Source: Sphagnum compactum
Taxonomy: Eukaryota > Bryophyta > Sphagnopsida > Sphagnales
Reading direction: 5' to 3'
NCBI GenBank assembly: GCA_965153455.1
Contig: OZ234504.1
Coordinates: forward strand, 4,092,001 to 4,156,000
DNA: 64,000 nt
A model generated the notes under the pieces. That model was given only the letters and a program-made list of their open reading frames with translations, made no database searches and was not told where the DNA came from. Positions 1-13,111 of the stretch are shown piece by piece. A program made the translations under genes and the position numbers. The first letter of the stretch is position 1, and each line of letters starts with the position of its first letter.

Positions 1-833
1 TTTGTTTTGGGTCTGCCTGTGGATAAAGGTATATAATGGAGATTCTACTATTGTGAAGCCAAAAAAACAACATAATAATTTGTGACTTTCAAAGCTCACA
101 TATTTTGTCAACAATACATAATTCATTAAACACTAGACTAACACATTAAGGAGTCCTCTTTGACAAAAATAAAGCACAACACAACATGCATGAAAGGTGA
201 GAAAAGGAAACCATATGATGCCCCTTTTTGGTCAATGACATTTGCTTCATGTGACTTTGGGTTTGGGTATCCCAACTTAATGTAATTGTGACATTCACAA
301 CACTGTAGAGCCTTTTGCACCATCAGTAGATCACATGGCAACTTTGAAATGATCTTCTCAACAGCTTTATTTAAATTGTGTGGGAAGGAATGAGTACCTA
401 ATCTAAATCTTGTAAACACCTTCTTTGCAAATTGTGTAGGAAGGAATGAGTCCCAAATCTCTCGAACAATTATTGAGACAGCTCTGATGAAGTCCTTATT
501 TTTGTGGCAGTGAACACCTTGTTTTTCATGAAAAAATCGCAAAAAGAAAGACTAGAGAAAAGCTACAGTCAATTACAGCACATGCTGAACTGAAGATCCC
601 TTCTGCATCATGAACATGCCAGGTTCTGCTCTCTCGGTCTTGGAGTCAAATGTGGCACCACCATGAGCAAGCTGATGCAAGTTCCTCAAAATTGAAAATA
701 CAGAGTAGCCCTTGTGACTGAAGGCTCCAAAGGAACACCCCTCAATTGTGATGTTAAGTCTGCATTAATTATTTCTCACTTATCAAATCAATTATTAGTA
801 AACTATTAGCAGAATTATTTTTTATTATGTTTG
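1..833. other. No gene recognised; one unassigned open frame
   Basis: A 134-codon open frame lies on the minus strand at 138-542. I recognise no domain in it. Part of it comes from an imperfect local duplication: an AATTGTGT(A/G)GGAAGGAATGAGT block occurs near 374-394 and again near 430-450. A protein-coding role is doubtful. Nothing else in the stretch stands out. Confidence 0.3.
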
Positions 834-960
834 CATTATTGCAAAATGTGGGTGCAGTTCACTAGTCCTTGTTCAGTGGACCAGTGAATTCACATAAAAT
901 CCATTGAAATCACATAATGTATAGGAACACATTTTAGCTGGACATTATAAGCAGAATTTT
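834..960 (+). mobile_element. CACTA-like element end (copy 1)
   Basis: The sequence from 834 starts CATTATTGCAAAATGTGGG and continues into a GTTCACTAGTCC block. It matches 26614-26750 over about 60 bp with few differences, and both resemble the CACTACTAG end at 29880. Similarity between the copies stops abruptly on the left, as expected at a transposon terminus. Inside, TTCACTAGTCC (858-868) and GGACCAGTGAA (878-888) form a near-perfect hairpin. The outermost CAC of a CACTA terminus reads CAT here. The other end was not found, so the element's extent is unknown. Confidence 0.45.
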
Positions 961-3900
961 TCCTCCACAAAAGGGGCAGGTGTTTCACTTTTCAAACTGC
1001 CTCACCTCTTTTTTATTCTTTTTTTTCCCATGATATCCACTGGGCATAATGGGAAAGAATTTTTAAATTAATCTTTTGTCGGTGCTTTGTTTTGGGTAAC
1101 AGCCTAGATGAGAGGCATTCCTGAAATAAGAGTTTGGGTTTCCACTGGGGTGAGCACTTATTTGGGAATGCCACACTTCTGGAGTGTTACCCTACTAAAA
1201 ATGCAGGTCCAGACACCATAAGTCTACAGCTCTAGGCTGGTAAGAGACAAGCAGAAGGAATTTCAAGGAAAAGGAAGAACGGGATAAGGGGAAACAGACA
1301 GGGATAAAGTCATGGGGTAATTGATAACATGTAAATGTAATAAGCAAAAGGGTTTCTCAGCTCTGCAACCGATTCATACTTTGTCAAATGGAGATTGCTG
1401 AATTCATTATTTTACGGCCTTTCCCTTTCTGCCCTTTTCTTCCGTGCATTGGCCATAAGATCCTCTGGTGGGTTTTGGTGATGTTTGCAAGGAAGAAAAA
1501 CCCTACACGAATGTGGCATTTGGTCTGAATACTCTTGAGTTAACCAGCTTTCAGAATTGGGATGCGATCAAATCATAGTTTCTGTGGAGTTTTCTGTCTT
1601 CATCTATGTGAGGAAAAAATGGTCCCCTACTGGTGAAAAGTCACGCACAAAAATCAATGAGTGAAACTAACAAAGTCACACATAAAAACATGCACACAAA
1701 TAAAATAATATTCTGCAATGAACACTTGATAATATATTTTTATTTTATTTATTTTTTCTAAACTAGGGATAATATACAATATCAAAAGAAATTACAAATC
1801 TGTAAATGATTTGTTCAATAATGATTCGACAAAATAAAATTTATCTTGACATTATATACATACACACATACATATCCAAGTATGAACCAACTTATATATT
1901 ATGTTTCATGGTTGTCACAATCTTGATGTGATTGCACATGTATACATGCTAGTTTACCAATTGCCATATCTTTTTGTTTATTTCTTGAAATTTTAAATGG
2001 AAGGAAACTGCTATAAGTGGTTATTGCTTACAACAAAACATGAAAAACAGGACAATAGAAGTATACTAGGAGAATTGTTACACAACCTACAATCAGTGTC
2101 TTTTTTCTGACAGATTTTTTCATTTTTAACCCAAATTTTTGTTTCTCTAGTGTTAAAATTTGACTAATTTCACTACTTATTGAAAAAAAATTCAAAAATT
2201 CAATATCATAAATTTGAAAAAAAAGACTTCTGTCCACAATATAGGAATACTAAGGATGGCACCATATTGCTCATGTAAAAGCTTGATAGTACACTGTCAC
2301 AAATTCATTTGGCATACAAGTCAAAACCTTTTGAGCAATTTGACAACGTTGCTTTTACCTCATCTTTGAAATGGGTGAAACTTTGTATTATTGAACGGTC
2401 CTCTGTATATTTTGCTCGTACTGATCAGTAATTCAAAGCAAGCAAAACTTTAGAAGTTTAAATTTTGGCCCACATCATATAAATAAACACTAATGTTAGG
2501 TGCTGAGAGTTTGTTAACAAGCGGTTATGGTGGGTACATATCCTCCAGTGTTGTGAGGGTACCTGGATTGTAGTGTGAAATCTGGGTTCAAGGTCAAGTT
2601 CTTGTGAGCCATCACCAAGCTAGTATCATTTTGTTGGAATTAGCACAAGAACAAGGATCATGTAACTAGCATTTTGCTAGATTTGAAATCATGAAAAGAC
2701 ATTCTTAAACACAAAGTCGGGTTCTTTAGATAGGCAAGGTCAATTCTTTTGAAATGTTAACAGTTGGACTGAACTTTATATTCAAATAATAATTTTAAGT
2801 AACTATTAAATCCATACTTGTACAATCATTATTTATTTAATTTCATGAACTTACTTGGGCATGGGTTTGCAAAGTGTAACTCTATCTGTAGGCATCTCAC
2901 CCCTTTCATTCTCACAAGTGCTCAAACTTGTGAAACCCCTTAGGTTGGTGCTTTATTTTACACCTATACACTCTCTCTAGCACGGGGGAGTGTGTAATGT
3001 GTACATGAAACTGAATCTAGTTTTTGAACTAGGCTCCAAGGTCTTGAATTTTTAAATTTTTGCTAAAACTCAAATCAAATAGTTTAGAAATTGAAAGGAT
3101 CGAGCTCAAACTCGCACCTAGAGAAGCTCAAAAAAATATAAAACATCAAAACTGGGACCAAAGGTTCTCTTTAAAAAGAAAAAACCACATAACACTGAGA
3201 TTCACCTATTGATGATGAAATGTTGCTCATTTGATCACTTTGATAAAAGCTTATGAGTATCAAGTTAAGATTGGAAACTAGAGAGCGTTTTAGCTCATTA
3301 GCTAGATTTCATTAACCATAGAAATCATCAATGTTTCAAGCAAATTAGGCAATGGAAATTTACCATGTAAAAGTTACATCTGCCGGCCAACTAGTGGGCA
3401 TAGACTGGTGGTGGGCAGTCCTATCTTTTAAAACGAGAGAACAGTGGGTTAGGGTAGGGTATATGCATATTGATGATCGGTGACTCTCAAAAATTAAAGA
3501 ATCAATTTTGACCCTTTCACCTTTGCTTCTCAAAAACCATAAAACATGTTTTGACCCTGAACTGAGGTTTTAGAAATTCAAAGAATCTAGTCAAAAAGCC
3601 TACCTAAACTGCCAGTTCTTTGCTGGTTCTTCCATGAAAACTACCAATGCTTTGACATTTATCAAAAATCAAGAACCCAAGGTTCTTACTATTCTGTAGA
3701 TTTTCAAAAATACCAGAACCAAAGACCTTAGATTTTATGACTCTGAAAACTTTCAAGAAACTGGAATAATTGGAGGTTTCTTGATTTCTAATTTTTAAAA
3801 AAAACTGGAACTGAAGTTTATTAATCAAAATTAAAGAACCTGACAACACTGGTATAGACTACAGACTGTGGACTACACTCTGCTTCACGGATTTCAAAAG

Positions 3901-5500
3901 CTTATCCACATAGATGTGAAACTTGCTGGTGCAATTGATCTGTTACATGGTAGGTTTTGTATTACCTAGTCCAATATCTGATCCGACTGTGAAGGAATTT
4001 TTGTGATGTCTATTTTCTCAATTGGCCCTTTTCTATAACTGGCCTTCTCTTTAAGCCTCCCCCTTCAATGCTCCTCACAGGTACCTCCTGCCCTCTACTA
4101 CTCTTTACATGTATACCCTTCCACACTCATGGTGTACTACTATCCCCCTGGGATCCTGGCCAGTGGGAGTGGGATGATTTTCCTAACATGGAACAAGCTT
4201 CCTTGTTGGGTGACGTAGTTAGGCAAGGTTACAAAATCAGCATTCAAGAGAAGCCGTGTCCTATCGCCTTGGATGTATTGGATGGCTGTTGCTGGATTTG
4301 AACCTAACTAGCTAAAGGCCTTGCTTAAACACCTTTGGTATTCATCTCTACCTAGGTAGGTCCCCAATCTGATTTGGGCGCTAACTCTAAACAAAAACCT
4401 ACCAACAAGTTCCTAGCTTGCTAAGATGGGTTTTGCATTTACTTATTTGCTCTATGGCAGCTTGAATTTTGTGGAAACACCATTTCATTGCCTGATGGAT
4501 TGACAAGACATTCAATTTGCTTGGTGAACTTTTTTAACACATGAGAACAAAATGGATCAACATACACATGCTCAACCTTCACCTGATTGAAGCTATTACT
4601 TGGAGGAATTCTATACTCTACATGAGTAATTAGTTCAAATGCTAGTTTTAGAAACTTTCTCTTTGACCAACAACCCATTGATTTTGTCCGTAGATTTTTG
4701 CTTTATTTTTTATGGATTATGCTTCACATAGATGTGAAGAACATTATTCTAGAGTCAAGGTGTTAAGCTCAGCTTGGACTTCCACCATCCAAGTTAACAT
4801 GACTACTTGGTGATCCATCCACCTTGCTAAGGAAGGGAGCCCATTCTGGACCCTCCTCCTTCCCAACTATACCATGAAATATATTGAGATGTTTACCCCT
4901 CCCCATTTGGAGTTCTCATGGTGATGCACTAGCAATATGAGGGTGTCCAAGTAAAGTCCCTTTGTAACAAAAGAGAAAACTACTTTCAAATATATTAAAT
5001 GGACAAGAAAACACAAGATCACAATTCATATATAATCTTGTACAATAGTGACAAGTGCCTATTGAATTAAAGCATACATCTCATGCATGTACATTTGACC
5101 ATCCCTTGTATTGTTAGTCCTTCCTAATTACATGTATTAAGAATACATTCAACACCTATTTAATCAACTTTACTATGGAATTTTCAAATCATCGTTGTTC
5201 TTTATCTTTGCAATATTTTGTCCTTCTTGCATCAAACAAGAATAAATTGTGGGAAGAGAATTGGATTAGTATTCTATGTGTTGAGGACCCCATACTCTTG
5301 TTCTCTCTTCCATTGTACCCATCCTAGCCATGAACTTTCTTGAAACAAAAAATTAACAACAAGATCACACCCCCATTTTGCAAATTACAACAAACAAAAA
5401 TCCTAACTTATGATGAATATTTCATTTGTCCTACAAGTACCCAATGACAATCCCACAACAATGACCAAGATTCTTCCCTAACCATGTTCACTAAAATAAA
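961..5500. other. No gene recognised
   Basis: AT-rich sequence without a recognisable coding region, RNA gene or long repeat. A 3470-3850 block is rich in AAGAACC/GGTTCT words and loosely resembles 18400-18560, so it may be an old dispersed repeat. The short open frames here (for example 3604-3849 minus and 4439-4678 minus) show no domain. Confidence 0.4.
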
Positions 5501-5634
5501 AGCTTCCCATCACTCAACCATTTCTAAAACAATCCCCAATGTCTTTTCGGAAATAATTCACCCAAAGATGTTATAAGACCCTTCCATAGCTTGAGACTCA
5601 ACCCCTACAGTTACAAATCGTCCACCTTTCCTCT

Positions 5635-6952
5635 CTAATTTTCTAGTTGAAGAGGCACATCCTTTACTTGTAACATAGTGGGATGGGGAACCCCATCCGC
5701 GAAGTGCACCTCAATGGGTGCCTTGAGTTCTTCCAATTGGAGCTCCATCCTTTCGCCGCTTTCTCGGGTTATGAAGTTGTGAGCAGCCCCTGTGTCCAAA
5801 AGACATAACACATCCCGCTTAGCAATCTTCCCCTTCAAGAAAATGAGTCGATTGCATTCAGCTTGGGCTAGGTTGGAATTGAGGGTAATTACCTTAGAGC
5901 CCCCATTCCCTGATTTGGACTTGGGGCAATCTTTGGAGTAATGCCCCACTTCGTTGCAGTTGAAGCATGCTCCTTTGGGCTTCCCACCAATATCTCCCTT
6001 GGTTGGTTCGCTATAAAAGGAGCCCCCTTCTTTACAAAATTTCCTTAGGGTTTGAACCCCGAGCCTTGGAATTGTTTGGGCTTTTCCCCTCTTGAAGTGT
6101 CTTGCCCTCGATTCCATTCCCTTCATGGCGCGGCTTCTTGTGAAAGAACTTGTTGTCCTTCTTGAACCTGGATTTTTCACTCTGTCCCACATCCGAGAAG
6201 CCTTCCACTTTCATGATGGCTTCAGATAGTGAGGCAAGCCAATTCTCCTCAAGCTTACGCTTGGCCCAAGTTGGAAGCCCCATCACAAACTGGCACACGC
6301 GATCCAGCCCATGCATATGCCGGATCTCAAGCATGAGTTCAGAATATGCCCTCACATATTGATGCAAGTTGTCATTCGTAGCATTCACAAGGTCGCAGAG
6401 TTTGCACCTCGAGATGTAGTCGGAATTCTTTGGAACGAATTCTAACTCAACGCGCTCCTTAAAGAATTCCCAAGTGTAGCCATGGTTCTTCCCTTCCTCT
6501 TGTCTCACTGTCCTCCACCATGTGGACGCATAACCCTTTAAGTAGGATTGGGCAAGTTCTACGACCAAATGTCGCTCAACCTTGGCGGCATGTAAGTAAT
6601 CTTCCATTTTTGCAAGCCAAGAATCCATAACCTTTCGGTTGCGGACCCCATCCAAATTCCCGGGTTTAGCCGGTTGAAATCCCGCATTTTTGGATGATCC
6701 TCCTTTGAGGGCCGTAACTAACTCGCTGAAGTCAAGCCTATTCATTTTGAGGAGAACCTCTAATTATTCCGGGGTGAAGAGGACCGAGCTTCGTTGCTCC
6801 TCTTCACTTTCAGGATCATCTTGGTCCTCCCGGGTTCTTGGTTCCTCCTCCCCAATAGATTCTTGTGGGACTACTCGGTCTTCGGTGGGTTCTTCCAACA
6901 TGGTCTCTTGTGTTTGCTTACGGTTCTTCTTGGGTGCCTTCAAAACTCCCAA
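5635..6952 (-). pseudogene. Ty3/gypsy gag-protease remnant
   Basis: Minus-strand remains of a Ty3/gypsy polyprotein. Reading from 6952 there is an acidic N-terminal part, then an in-frame TAA near 6762, where the codon context suggests an original CAA. The capsid-like gag frame follows (6745-6032, with the WW-containing core around ...STWWRTV... typical of retrotransposon gag). Near 6040 the reading shifts frame into the zinc knuckle CFNCNEVGHYSKDCP and then the retropepsin core LCLLDTGAAHNFI. The frame stops at 5635. Degenerate protease-like residues may run on to about 5540, but reverse transcriptase, RNase H and integrase are absent, so the 3' half is deleted. With the primer site and LTR just upstream (6976-7812) this is the 5' portion of one element. 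It is non-functional. Confidence 0.88.
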
Positions 6953-6975
6953 GAAGTGAATCGAGCTCTACCGGA

Positions 6976-6987
6976 GCTCTAATACCA
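6976..6987 (-). other. Retrotransposon primer-binding site
   Basis: On the minus strand this reads TGGTATTAGAGC. It differs at one base from the plant Ty3/gypsy and copia primer site TGGTATCAGAGC, complementary to the 3' end of initiator methionine tRNA. It lies two bases inside the LTR end at 6990 and directly upstream of the gag remnant. Its position and sequence fix the LTR boundary and the element's orientation. Confidence 0.8.
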
Positions 6988-6989
6988 AG

Positions 6990-7812
6990 TGACGCGCTCC
7001 CAAGCTCCTTGATAGACTTCGGAAGAGTCTAAGGTAGTGAATAACTGAAATGTTAGGAGTTCGAGGCACGCTCCCAGCTCTCAGCACTTCAAAGGGGTAG
7101 AGCTCTTAGCACTTCAAAGGGGTAGAAGGGCGTGCTAAGGCTTCGGGATGGGACTAGGAAGAGTGACAAGCATTCTAGTTACTCACTCGAATCTACAGAA
7201 TACTACTTGGAGCACCTTTGGTGTTAGGACAAGCCACGGGCGACTTTGGACTCACAAGACTCACAACGGCCTAGACTCGGGGGAAGTCACCACCTTCCCC
7301 CATATAGTATTCTCTGTGCCTCTCCGTGGTGCCTACATCCGAATGGTTTTTTGTCCCGGGACTCCCAAGGAGTACCGAAACTGCTAAGGTTTGGACTCCC
7401 ACAACTTTGAGGGACTATAACTCTTTGCTCAGACCTTCGATTGGGATGAGGTCTGAAGCAAAGTTGTAGCTTTTGTTGAGAGCTTTCCAACAATGTGTCG
7501 CACTCCACCTACACGCACAAAGGTCGGGTCGATTCCCGACTTTTTGTGGTCAGAAGTCAAACTATCAGTTTGATTCCCGACCTTTCTTTTTGCCATAACT
7601 TGTGCTGCAAATATCCAAATGGGTCATACGAGCCCATTTTAGACATCTACACTTCAATAGCTTTCAAATGATATAAAGAACTCCTCAATGCAAGGTGTTT
7701 TGGCCCTTGCAATTGCTCTCTGAAGTTTCGGGAGTCTCGGTGAACTCCCAAGTTCCCATTTCGAGAGTGTGAGTCTTCATCCTCACACTCTCTCGAGATT
7801 GGGGTTGCAACA
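6990..7812 (-). mobile_element. 5' LTR of the truncated Ty3/gypsy element
   Basis: On the minus strand the LTR begins TGTTGCAACC at 7812 and ends GCGCGTCA at 6990, giving the usual TG...CA termini, and is followed after two bases by the primer site. Its length is about 823 bp. It contains a 30-bp imperfect tandem duplication (AGCACTTCAAAGGGGTAGA at about 7081 and 7109) and a hairpin with GGTCGGG/CCCGAC arms at 7522-7542. No partner LTR was found in the window, consistent with deletion of the 3' half. Confidence 0.7.
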
Positions 7813-7869
7813 TAGCAAGCTTAAAATGAAAACTAAACATGAAATGCACTGACAATAATGAAGCAAAAA

Positions 7870-10480
7870 AATATTTTCACCGATGATGCGCAACACATGT
7901 ATTTAACAATCTAGCATCCTAAAAAAAAACAAACCTTCAACCTTAAACCTCTAAACTTTAATTATGTTCCCAAATAAAATTCATGGTTCCTCCAATCACA
8001 TGTCCTTTTAATTACTACCCTTGGTCCTAAATCCTAGATCTTAAACCCTAAACTTCAATTGTCAAATCCATTTCAATATTGGATTAATTTATTAGTTTTA
8101 ATTTTGGTCTCTAAAAGGAATAGCCATTTTGAATAAGGTATGTTCAAGTATTCCCATCCATTGTACACAACATGTGTACCTAAAAATCCAACATCATTTT
8201 AAGAATCAACTTTAAATGCTTAAAATTCCCAAGTAAAATTAGCTCCTCCAACCATACATCTTTAAGTTGCTACTACATTTGTGATGTTAAACCTTTGTTT
8301 TCAAATCCCTTTGAGTTCTAGACCAATTTACTAATCTTCATTCTAATCTTGAAAAGAAATAATTATGAAACAAGGCATGAAAGTATTCCCATCCACCGTA
8401 CATAACATAAGTACTTAACAATCCAACATTTTCAACTTAAGGGCATTTGCAAGGTAATGTTGACCAATTTTAATAAAACTCGGAGTCTCTAATAAATTTT
8501 TCACAATTTATTTTTGATATTTCAAAATGATAAAATTGTGTATTTTTAAATATACATGTGTTCTCAAAACAATAACTATTGAAGACCTTTTAATACATTA
8601 TATGATAAGTATTTGTGAAAAGAATTATAAATTTGTTACAACATCCATGTCATAAAGGTTTTGTCATTTTTCTTAATTTTGGTGTAGTTTAAAAGTTCAT
8701 AGAACTTACGTGCCATGTTGAAATTGTTTAGAATTCAAATTATTAACACAAAAATAATAATTTGTCTAAAGCACCTTTGTGAATTTAGGAGAGAAGATGT
8801 CAACATTTCATTACAAACTATGATTACAATGAGTTCATTTACAAGTTATATATATATTGTGACATTACAAGTTATATATGTTAAAAAGTCCCACATTTAA
8901 TGTTAGGCTTGAAAACATTTCAAGATTGTATCATATCCCATTAAATCATATAAGAATTTCATAAATATGAATGACCTTTCATAGAGTTAAAAAACCATTT
9001 CATTTGGGACACTTTCCAATCCACAAAGTTGCAAGAAAAATAGCACTAATTTGAAGTCCATTTACGGACACTTCAATAGCATGCTAGTACCCAAAAGAGC
9101 ACCCCCTAAATCTGAAACCTTAAATCCTTAATTTTCTTGAGTAAATTGGCTCTGGATCCAACCACAAGAAATCCTTTTGACCATTGTGCTACACTTATTA
9201 TCTTAAACACTAGGACCTAAACTATAGGGTAACTACATGGTAAGGTGGACCAAAAAGTGGCAAGAAATTAAAAATCCAAATGTTCATTTCTTTCCTATTT
9301 TTTTGAACCTTCACAAGCTTTTTGTAGTTAGGTAGCAACAATCCATTGATTCCAAGTTTTATTTCAATTCTTTTATTAAAACACCTACAAATCATTGTTT
9401 TGTACACCTCTTTGGAAAATTCCAACATAGTGAGCATGTTTGATTTCAATCATAGATATGAACTTTTGAAAAAGTACCTAATTTTTCCACCATAAAAATT
9501 TCCATAAATCATGAACTTCATTTGATTTCATGCAAAACATTGCAATCTTGTTGCAATTACCATAGTACCTAGGCCAATTTGACACTAATTATATTAATGT
9601 TTAGAACTATTGAAATTTTCAAAAACTGTTTTTTTTTCAGAAACATTTTTTTCTGATGGAAAATAAGAAATAAGAATATTTCAGAATATTATTTGCTGAA
9701 ATGAAATCCTCAAAAATAATTAATTATTTGACAAACATGTGTTTAAGTGACCAAGGTACTACAAGAATATATTTTCTAACTAAAATCAAGTCGTTAGAAC
9801 AAGTTTTGAGGTCCATCATGGTACCAAACCAAAGTTTGTTCTCTTAATTGATGTTGGCATATATAACTCTTAATTTTCAACTTCAAAAATTCAAAGTTTT
9901 TTAATTTTATGAATCATGCATATCAATAATTATATTATGTACATATTGAAGTCTATAATTTCAAAACACTCAACCCATTTAACAATTCTAATATGCATAA
10001 AGTCATGTGACAATTTATAATCACACTTATGTAAAAAAAACAATAGACTACGTTTCACCAAAATTGGTTCACCCTACCACGCATCCATCATACCCTAAAA
10101 CATGATTCTCAAGGGGTCTAAACCCTAAACCCTATTTGAACAATACCAGACCAGCTTATGAGTATTCATTCTGGTCCTAAAAGGGGGTACCTATGGAATG
10201 AGGCATGAAAGTATCCCCACCCATCAAACACACAACATAGGTCCTTAACAACCCAACATCCTCAAAAGTGCAAACCCTAGAGCTGCAACCCGAAATGCGA
10301 GTAATTTTCCGAAGTAGAAATGGCTCCTCCCTCCAGCAACACCTCCTTCTAACTGCTAGTGGGGCTGTAAACCCTAAAACCCTGACTCTCAAGGGACCTA
10401 AACCCTAAAACCCTGGTTCTCAAGTCCCTTGCGGGAGTGGAGCAGCTGCTTACTAGTCTTTCCTTCTGGTCCAGAAAGGG
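7870..10480. repeat. Diverged ~280-bp repeat family with telomere-like motifs
   Basis: Successive stretches share an ordered set of phrases: a telomere-like (AAACCCTAAA) segment, CCTCCAA(C/T)CA, TTTTGGTC(C/T)TAAAAGG, then AAGTATTCCCATCCA and ACAACAT, then AACAATCCAACATC. Copies run at about 7870-8160, 8160-8430 and 10080-10480, with a weaker one near 9090-9240. The best anchor (AAGTATTCCCATCCA or close) is at 8147, 8381 and 10209. The units have diverged strongly and no coding function is visible. The 10340-10430 end contains two ~45-bp units with AAACCCTAAAACCCTG, as in degenerate Arabidopsis-type telomere repeats. The 8430-9060 and 9240-10080 intervals are AT-rich with no gene seen. Confidence 0.55.
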
Positions 10481-12640
10481 AATAGCTGCTGCAGGCAGGA
10501 TTCCGTGTGAGCTCATGAGCAGCTGCTGCATGCATGCCAGCCTGCCTGCCTGCAGGCCCCACTTCTACTAGTCCATCACCATCGGCTTGGTTGCAGTGTG
10601 GATTTGGAGTGGAGCAGCCATCATGATCTAGTCTGCAAAAGCTGTTCAACATCCCCAAAAAAGCATTTGCTTATACATCATTTGTCAACCACGTTTCTGC
10701 AAAAGGTACAATGAGGCGCTGCTTTAGCTGCTCTTTACAGCCAAGTTTGTAATATATTTCACACGGTGAAAATCATGGATTGGAGACAGATCCTCGTGTC
10801 ACTCTCTTGATCCTAGCACATGATGAAGAACCTGCTGATGCAGCATGCAGTAGTAGTAGTAGTAGTAGTAGTAGTAGGCTAGTAGTGGAAGTAGTAATCT
10901 TTTGGTTCTGCATCTCCATCAGTTGATCGACAATATAACCTTTTTTGGTTGTCCACATGTAGCAGGCTGGAAGTTGTCGCACTGGCAGTCAGTACCCACG
11001 ATCTGCCACTTTCGACATTGAATCTTATAATCGACTTTTTTTTCAAATGTAACAATCCATCGGTGGGTCTGCCTGGTTGGACAACTGCCTCAAATTCCAA
11101 TCCCATCAAGCAAATAAGTTTTTAAAAAAACTTACTCCTACTGGAAGCGTTTGAAATATCAGAAGCCATCATGAGTCCTAGTGAGCATCTTACATAAACT
11201 TGCATCTTACATCCAGATTCCGTGTGTAGAACTCGTGGGACTCACAATCTTCAATACCCATGGTTTGTCGCGATAGCGAAAGGCCGCAGTATCTATCATC
11301 TTCGGCAGACCTTTACTAAGGCCCTCAGCTGGGTTTTTTCTGTTAGAAAATTACCCACAACTACTTTCCTGCAAACCTGTCAAAAACTATAGAGAATCTA
11401 ACACGAATTTATCACCTCATTGAGCTGAAATTCGCAGAGATTTGATGAAATGTTGGTTTGAAAACCGCCTCATGAGCTATATTAAGCATGTTAGAGCTGC
11501 AATTTGGTCCTCACCTAATGTCAAAGCCGGTGATGAAAGGAACCAAGGGAACCTGACCTGACGGTCCAGCCTCCCAAATGGGTGTGGACTTGGACAATCA
11601 TACATGTAGACTGTCAATGTTTAGCTGCAGCTTCTTCTGCATATATCAGTGAGGAGCATTGAGTTCTGCAACAACATCAGAAGAATCATTCTCGAGATCA
11701 TATAAAAAATTTGTAAAGAAACAGGAAGAAAACCAAATTGCTGTAATACTCTCAGGCTTTTGCTTCATCTCTCGCAGGCCCATTACACGACTACATCGCT
11801 TCATCTTCACTGTTGCCCTGTAAATTTAATCATGTCTCAAATGCTCTAAACTTCCATTACTTCCAAAAGATTTTCAACCCAGTTCTATCTCTTTTTGTTT
11901 TCACCAGATTAACACACATAGATTGAGTCGATTCTGCCCTGTTGAATGTGGACAGTAATTTGCTTTCCCCAAACATCTGATCTACTCAGTACTCATGATC
12001 AGTCCCAGAGAAATTCTTCCAACATAAAAGCTGCAGCAACTAACTTTTGTCCCCGTCAAATTTTCAGCTCAGCACAACTTGAGCTAAATTCTCGTTAAGC
12101 TGGTACAGGATTACCTGGCTCACATATCATATGTCTTTGTTTGTTCTATTTCCATGTAAGGTTAGGACTGAAAACAAGCAGGGCTGTTCTGGTAATGAGG
12201 GTCCTGTGCAAGGCCAGACCTGAGTACTGGACCCAAATTCCCAGAACAGCCCCTATCAAGTTCCTTACCCAGCATAACAAACCAGTAGAATTTTGCTTTT
12301 AGAAACAGACAGTTGTGATTCATTTGAGAAGAGAGTTGTTTGTTTTGCCGCAGTAAAATTTCTGCCTCCATACCCACTAGAAATATTCTACGGGTTCTTT
12401 GCATAGACGTCCATCGTGAGAATCTTCACCGTCCCTCGTGAGAATCTTGATGCTCTGATCGGCTGTCAGGTCATAAGTTACAACCTGTTGACGTCTGTTT
12501 CAAATTTAGCGGCCTACTAGCTAGCACAAGGTACTACCCTGGGCTCTCATTGGCCCAATGATTCTGTAACCCTTCATTGCTTGGATGAACGATTCATAAA
12601 TTGCTCTCTGCATAGATGAAAAGAGGGCATTTTGATTCTC
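10481..12640. other. GC-richer stretch, no gene assigned
   Basis: Base composition is clearly less AT-rich than the neighbouring sequence, and minus-strand open frames of 60-86 codons occur (for example 10879-11109 and 12162-12404). None shows a domain I recognise and no consistent exon-intron series could be built. It could be an old gene fragment or part of an intron or UTR. A GTA/AGT trinucleotide microsatellite sits at about 10849-10878. Confidence 0.3.
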
Positions 12641-12659
12641 ATTAGGGATGTTTATGTCC

Positions 12660-12687
12660 GGTAACCAGTGCCCTCTCCCTGGTTACC
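12660..12687. repeat. Perfect 9-bp hairpin
   Basis: GGTAACCAG (12660-12668) and CTGGTTACC (12679-12687) are exact inverted copies separated by ten bases. It lies 40 bp left of a larger foldback element and may mark an element edge. Confidence 0.6.
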
Positions 12688-12726
12688 TAGTGTGGATGGT
12701 GGGCAGCTACTGGATGAGAGCTGGAT

Positions 12727-13041
12727 CCCTAACATTACATTTGCCCAGCAGTACAAGAGTGCTGCTGCAATTTGTTTCCCTCAGTCTAGTCTGCCCTAGG
12801 CCCTGTGTTTTTTTCACCTTGTCATGTTTCGAACACATAACCTCCCATGTTATGAGTGCCAAGGGGCATGTAACATCCCAAATGGCATGTGCCAAAGACC
12901 AGTGTTGTAGCATGTTACATGAAACATGTCTATAAATGTCAAGGTGAAAGAAAATGGGGCAAAGGCTACTGAGGGAAAAAAATCCCAGCAGTACTATTGA
13001 ACTGACTGCAGTACCAACTATGGGCATATGTAATGTTAGGG
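12727..13041. mobile_element. Foldback (MITE-like) element, ~315 bp
   Basis: The left end CCCTAACATTACAT (12727-12740) is the exact inverse of the right end ATGTAATGTTAGGG (13028-13041). The match continues imperfectly inward for about 100 bp on each side (TGCCCA, then AGTACT...TGCTG, then TTCCCTCAG, then TTTCACCTTG). The middle is also self-complementary around GGGGCATGTAACATCCC/GGCATGTGCC. Overlapping short frames on both strands (12648-12935, 12707-13063) are by-products of this symmetry. No clear target duplication was found, so the superfamily is undetermined. Confidence 0.65.
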
Positions 13042-13111
13042 GCAGCCCTTTTTTTACTGGCAATATATCGCCAAAATCAGAAATAAAAATTCTAAATTCA
13101 AAAAAGAAAGT

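Noticed and set aside
12648-13063. Open frames of 95 and 118 codons on opposite strands
   Set aside because: They overlap the foldback element and mirror each other; no domain is visible.
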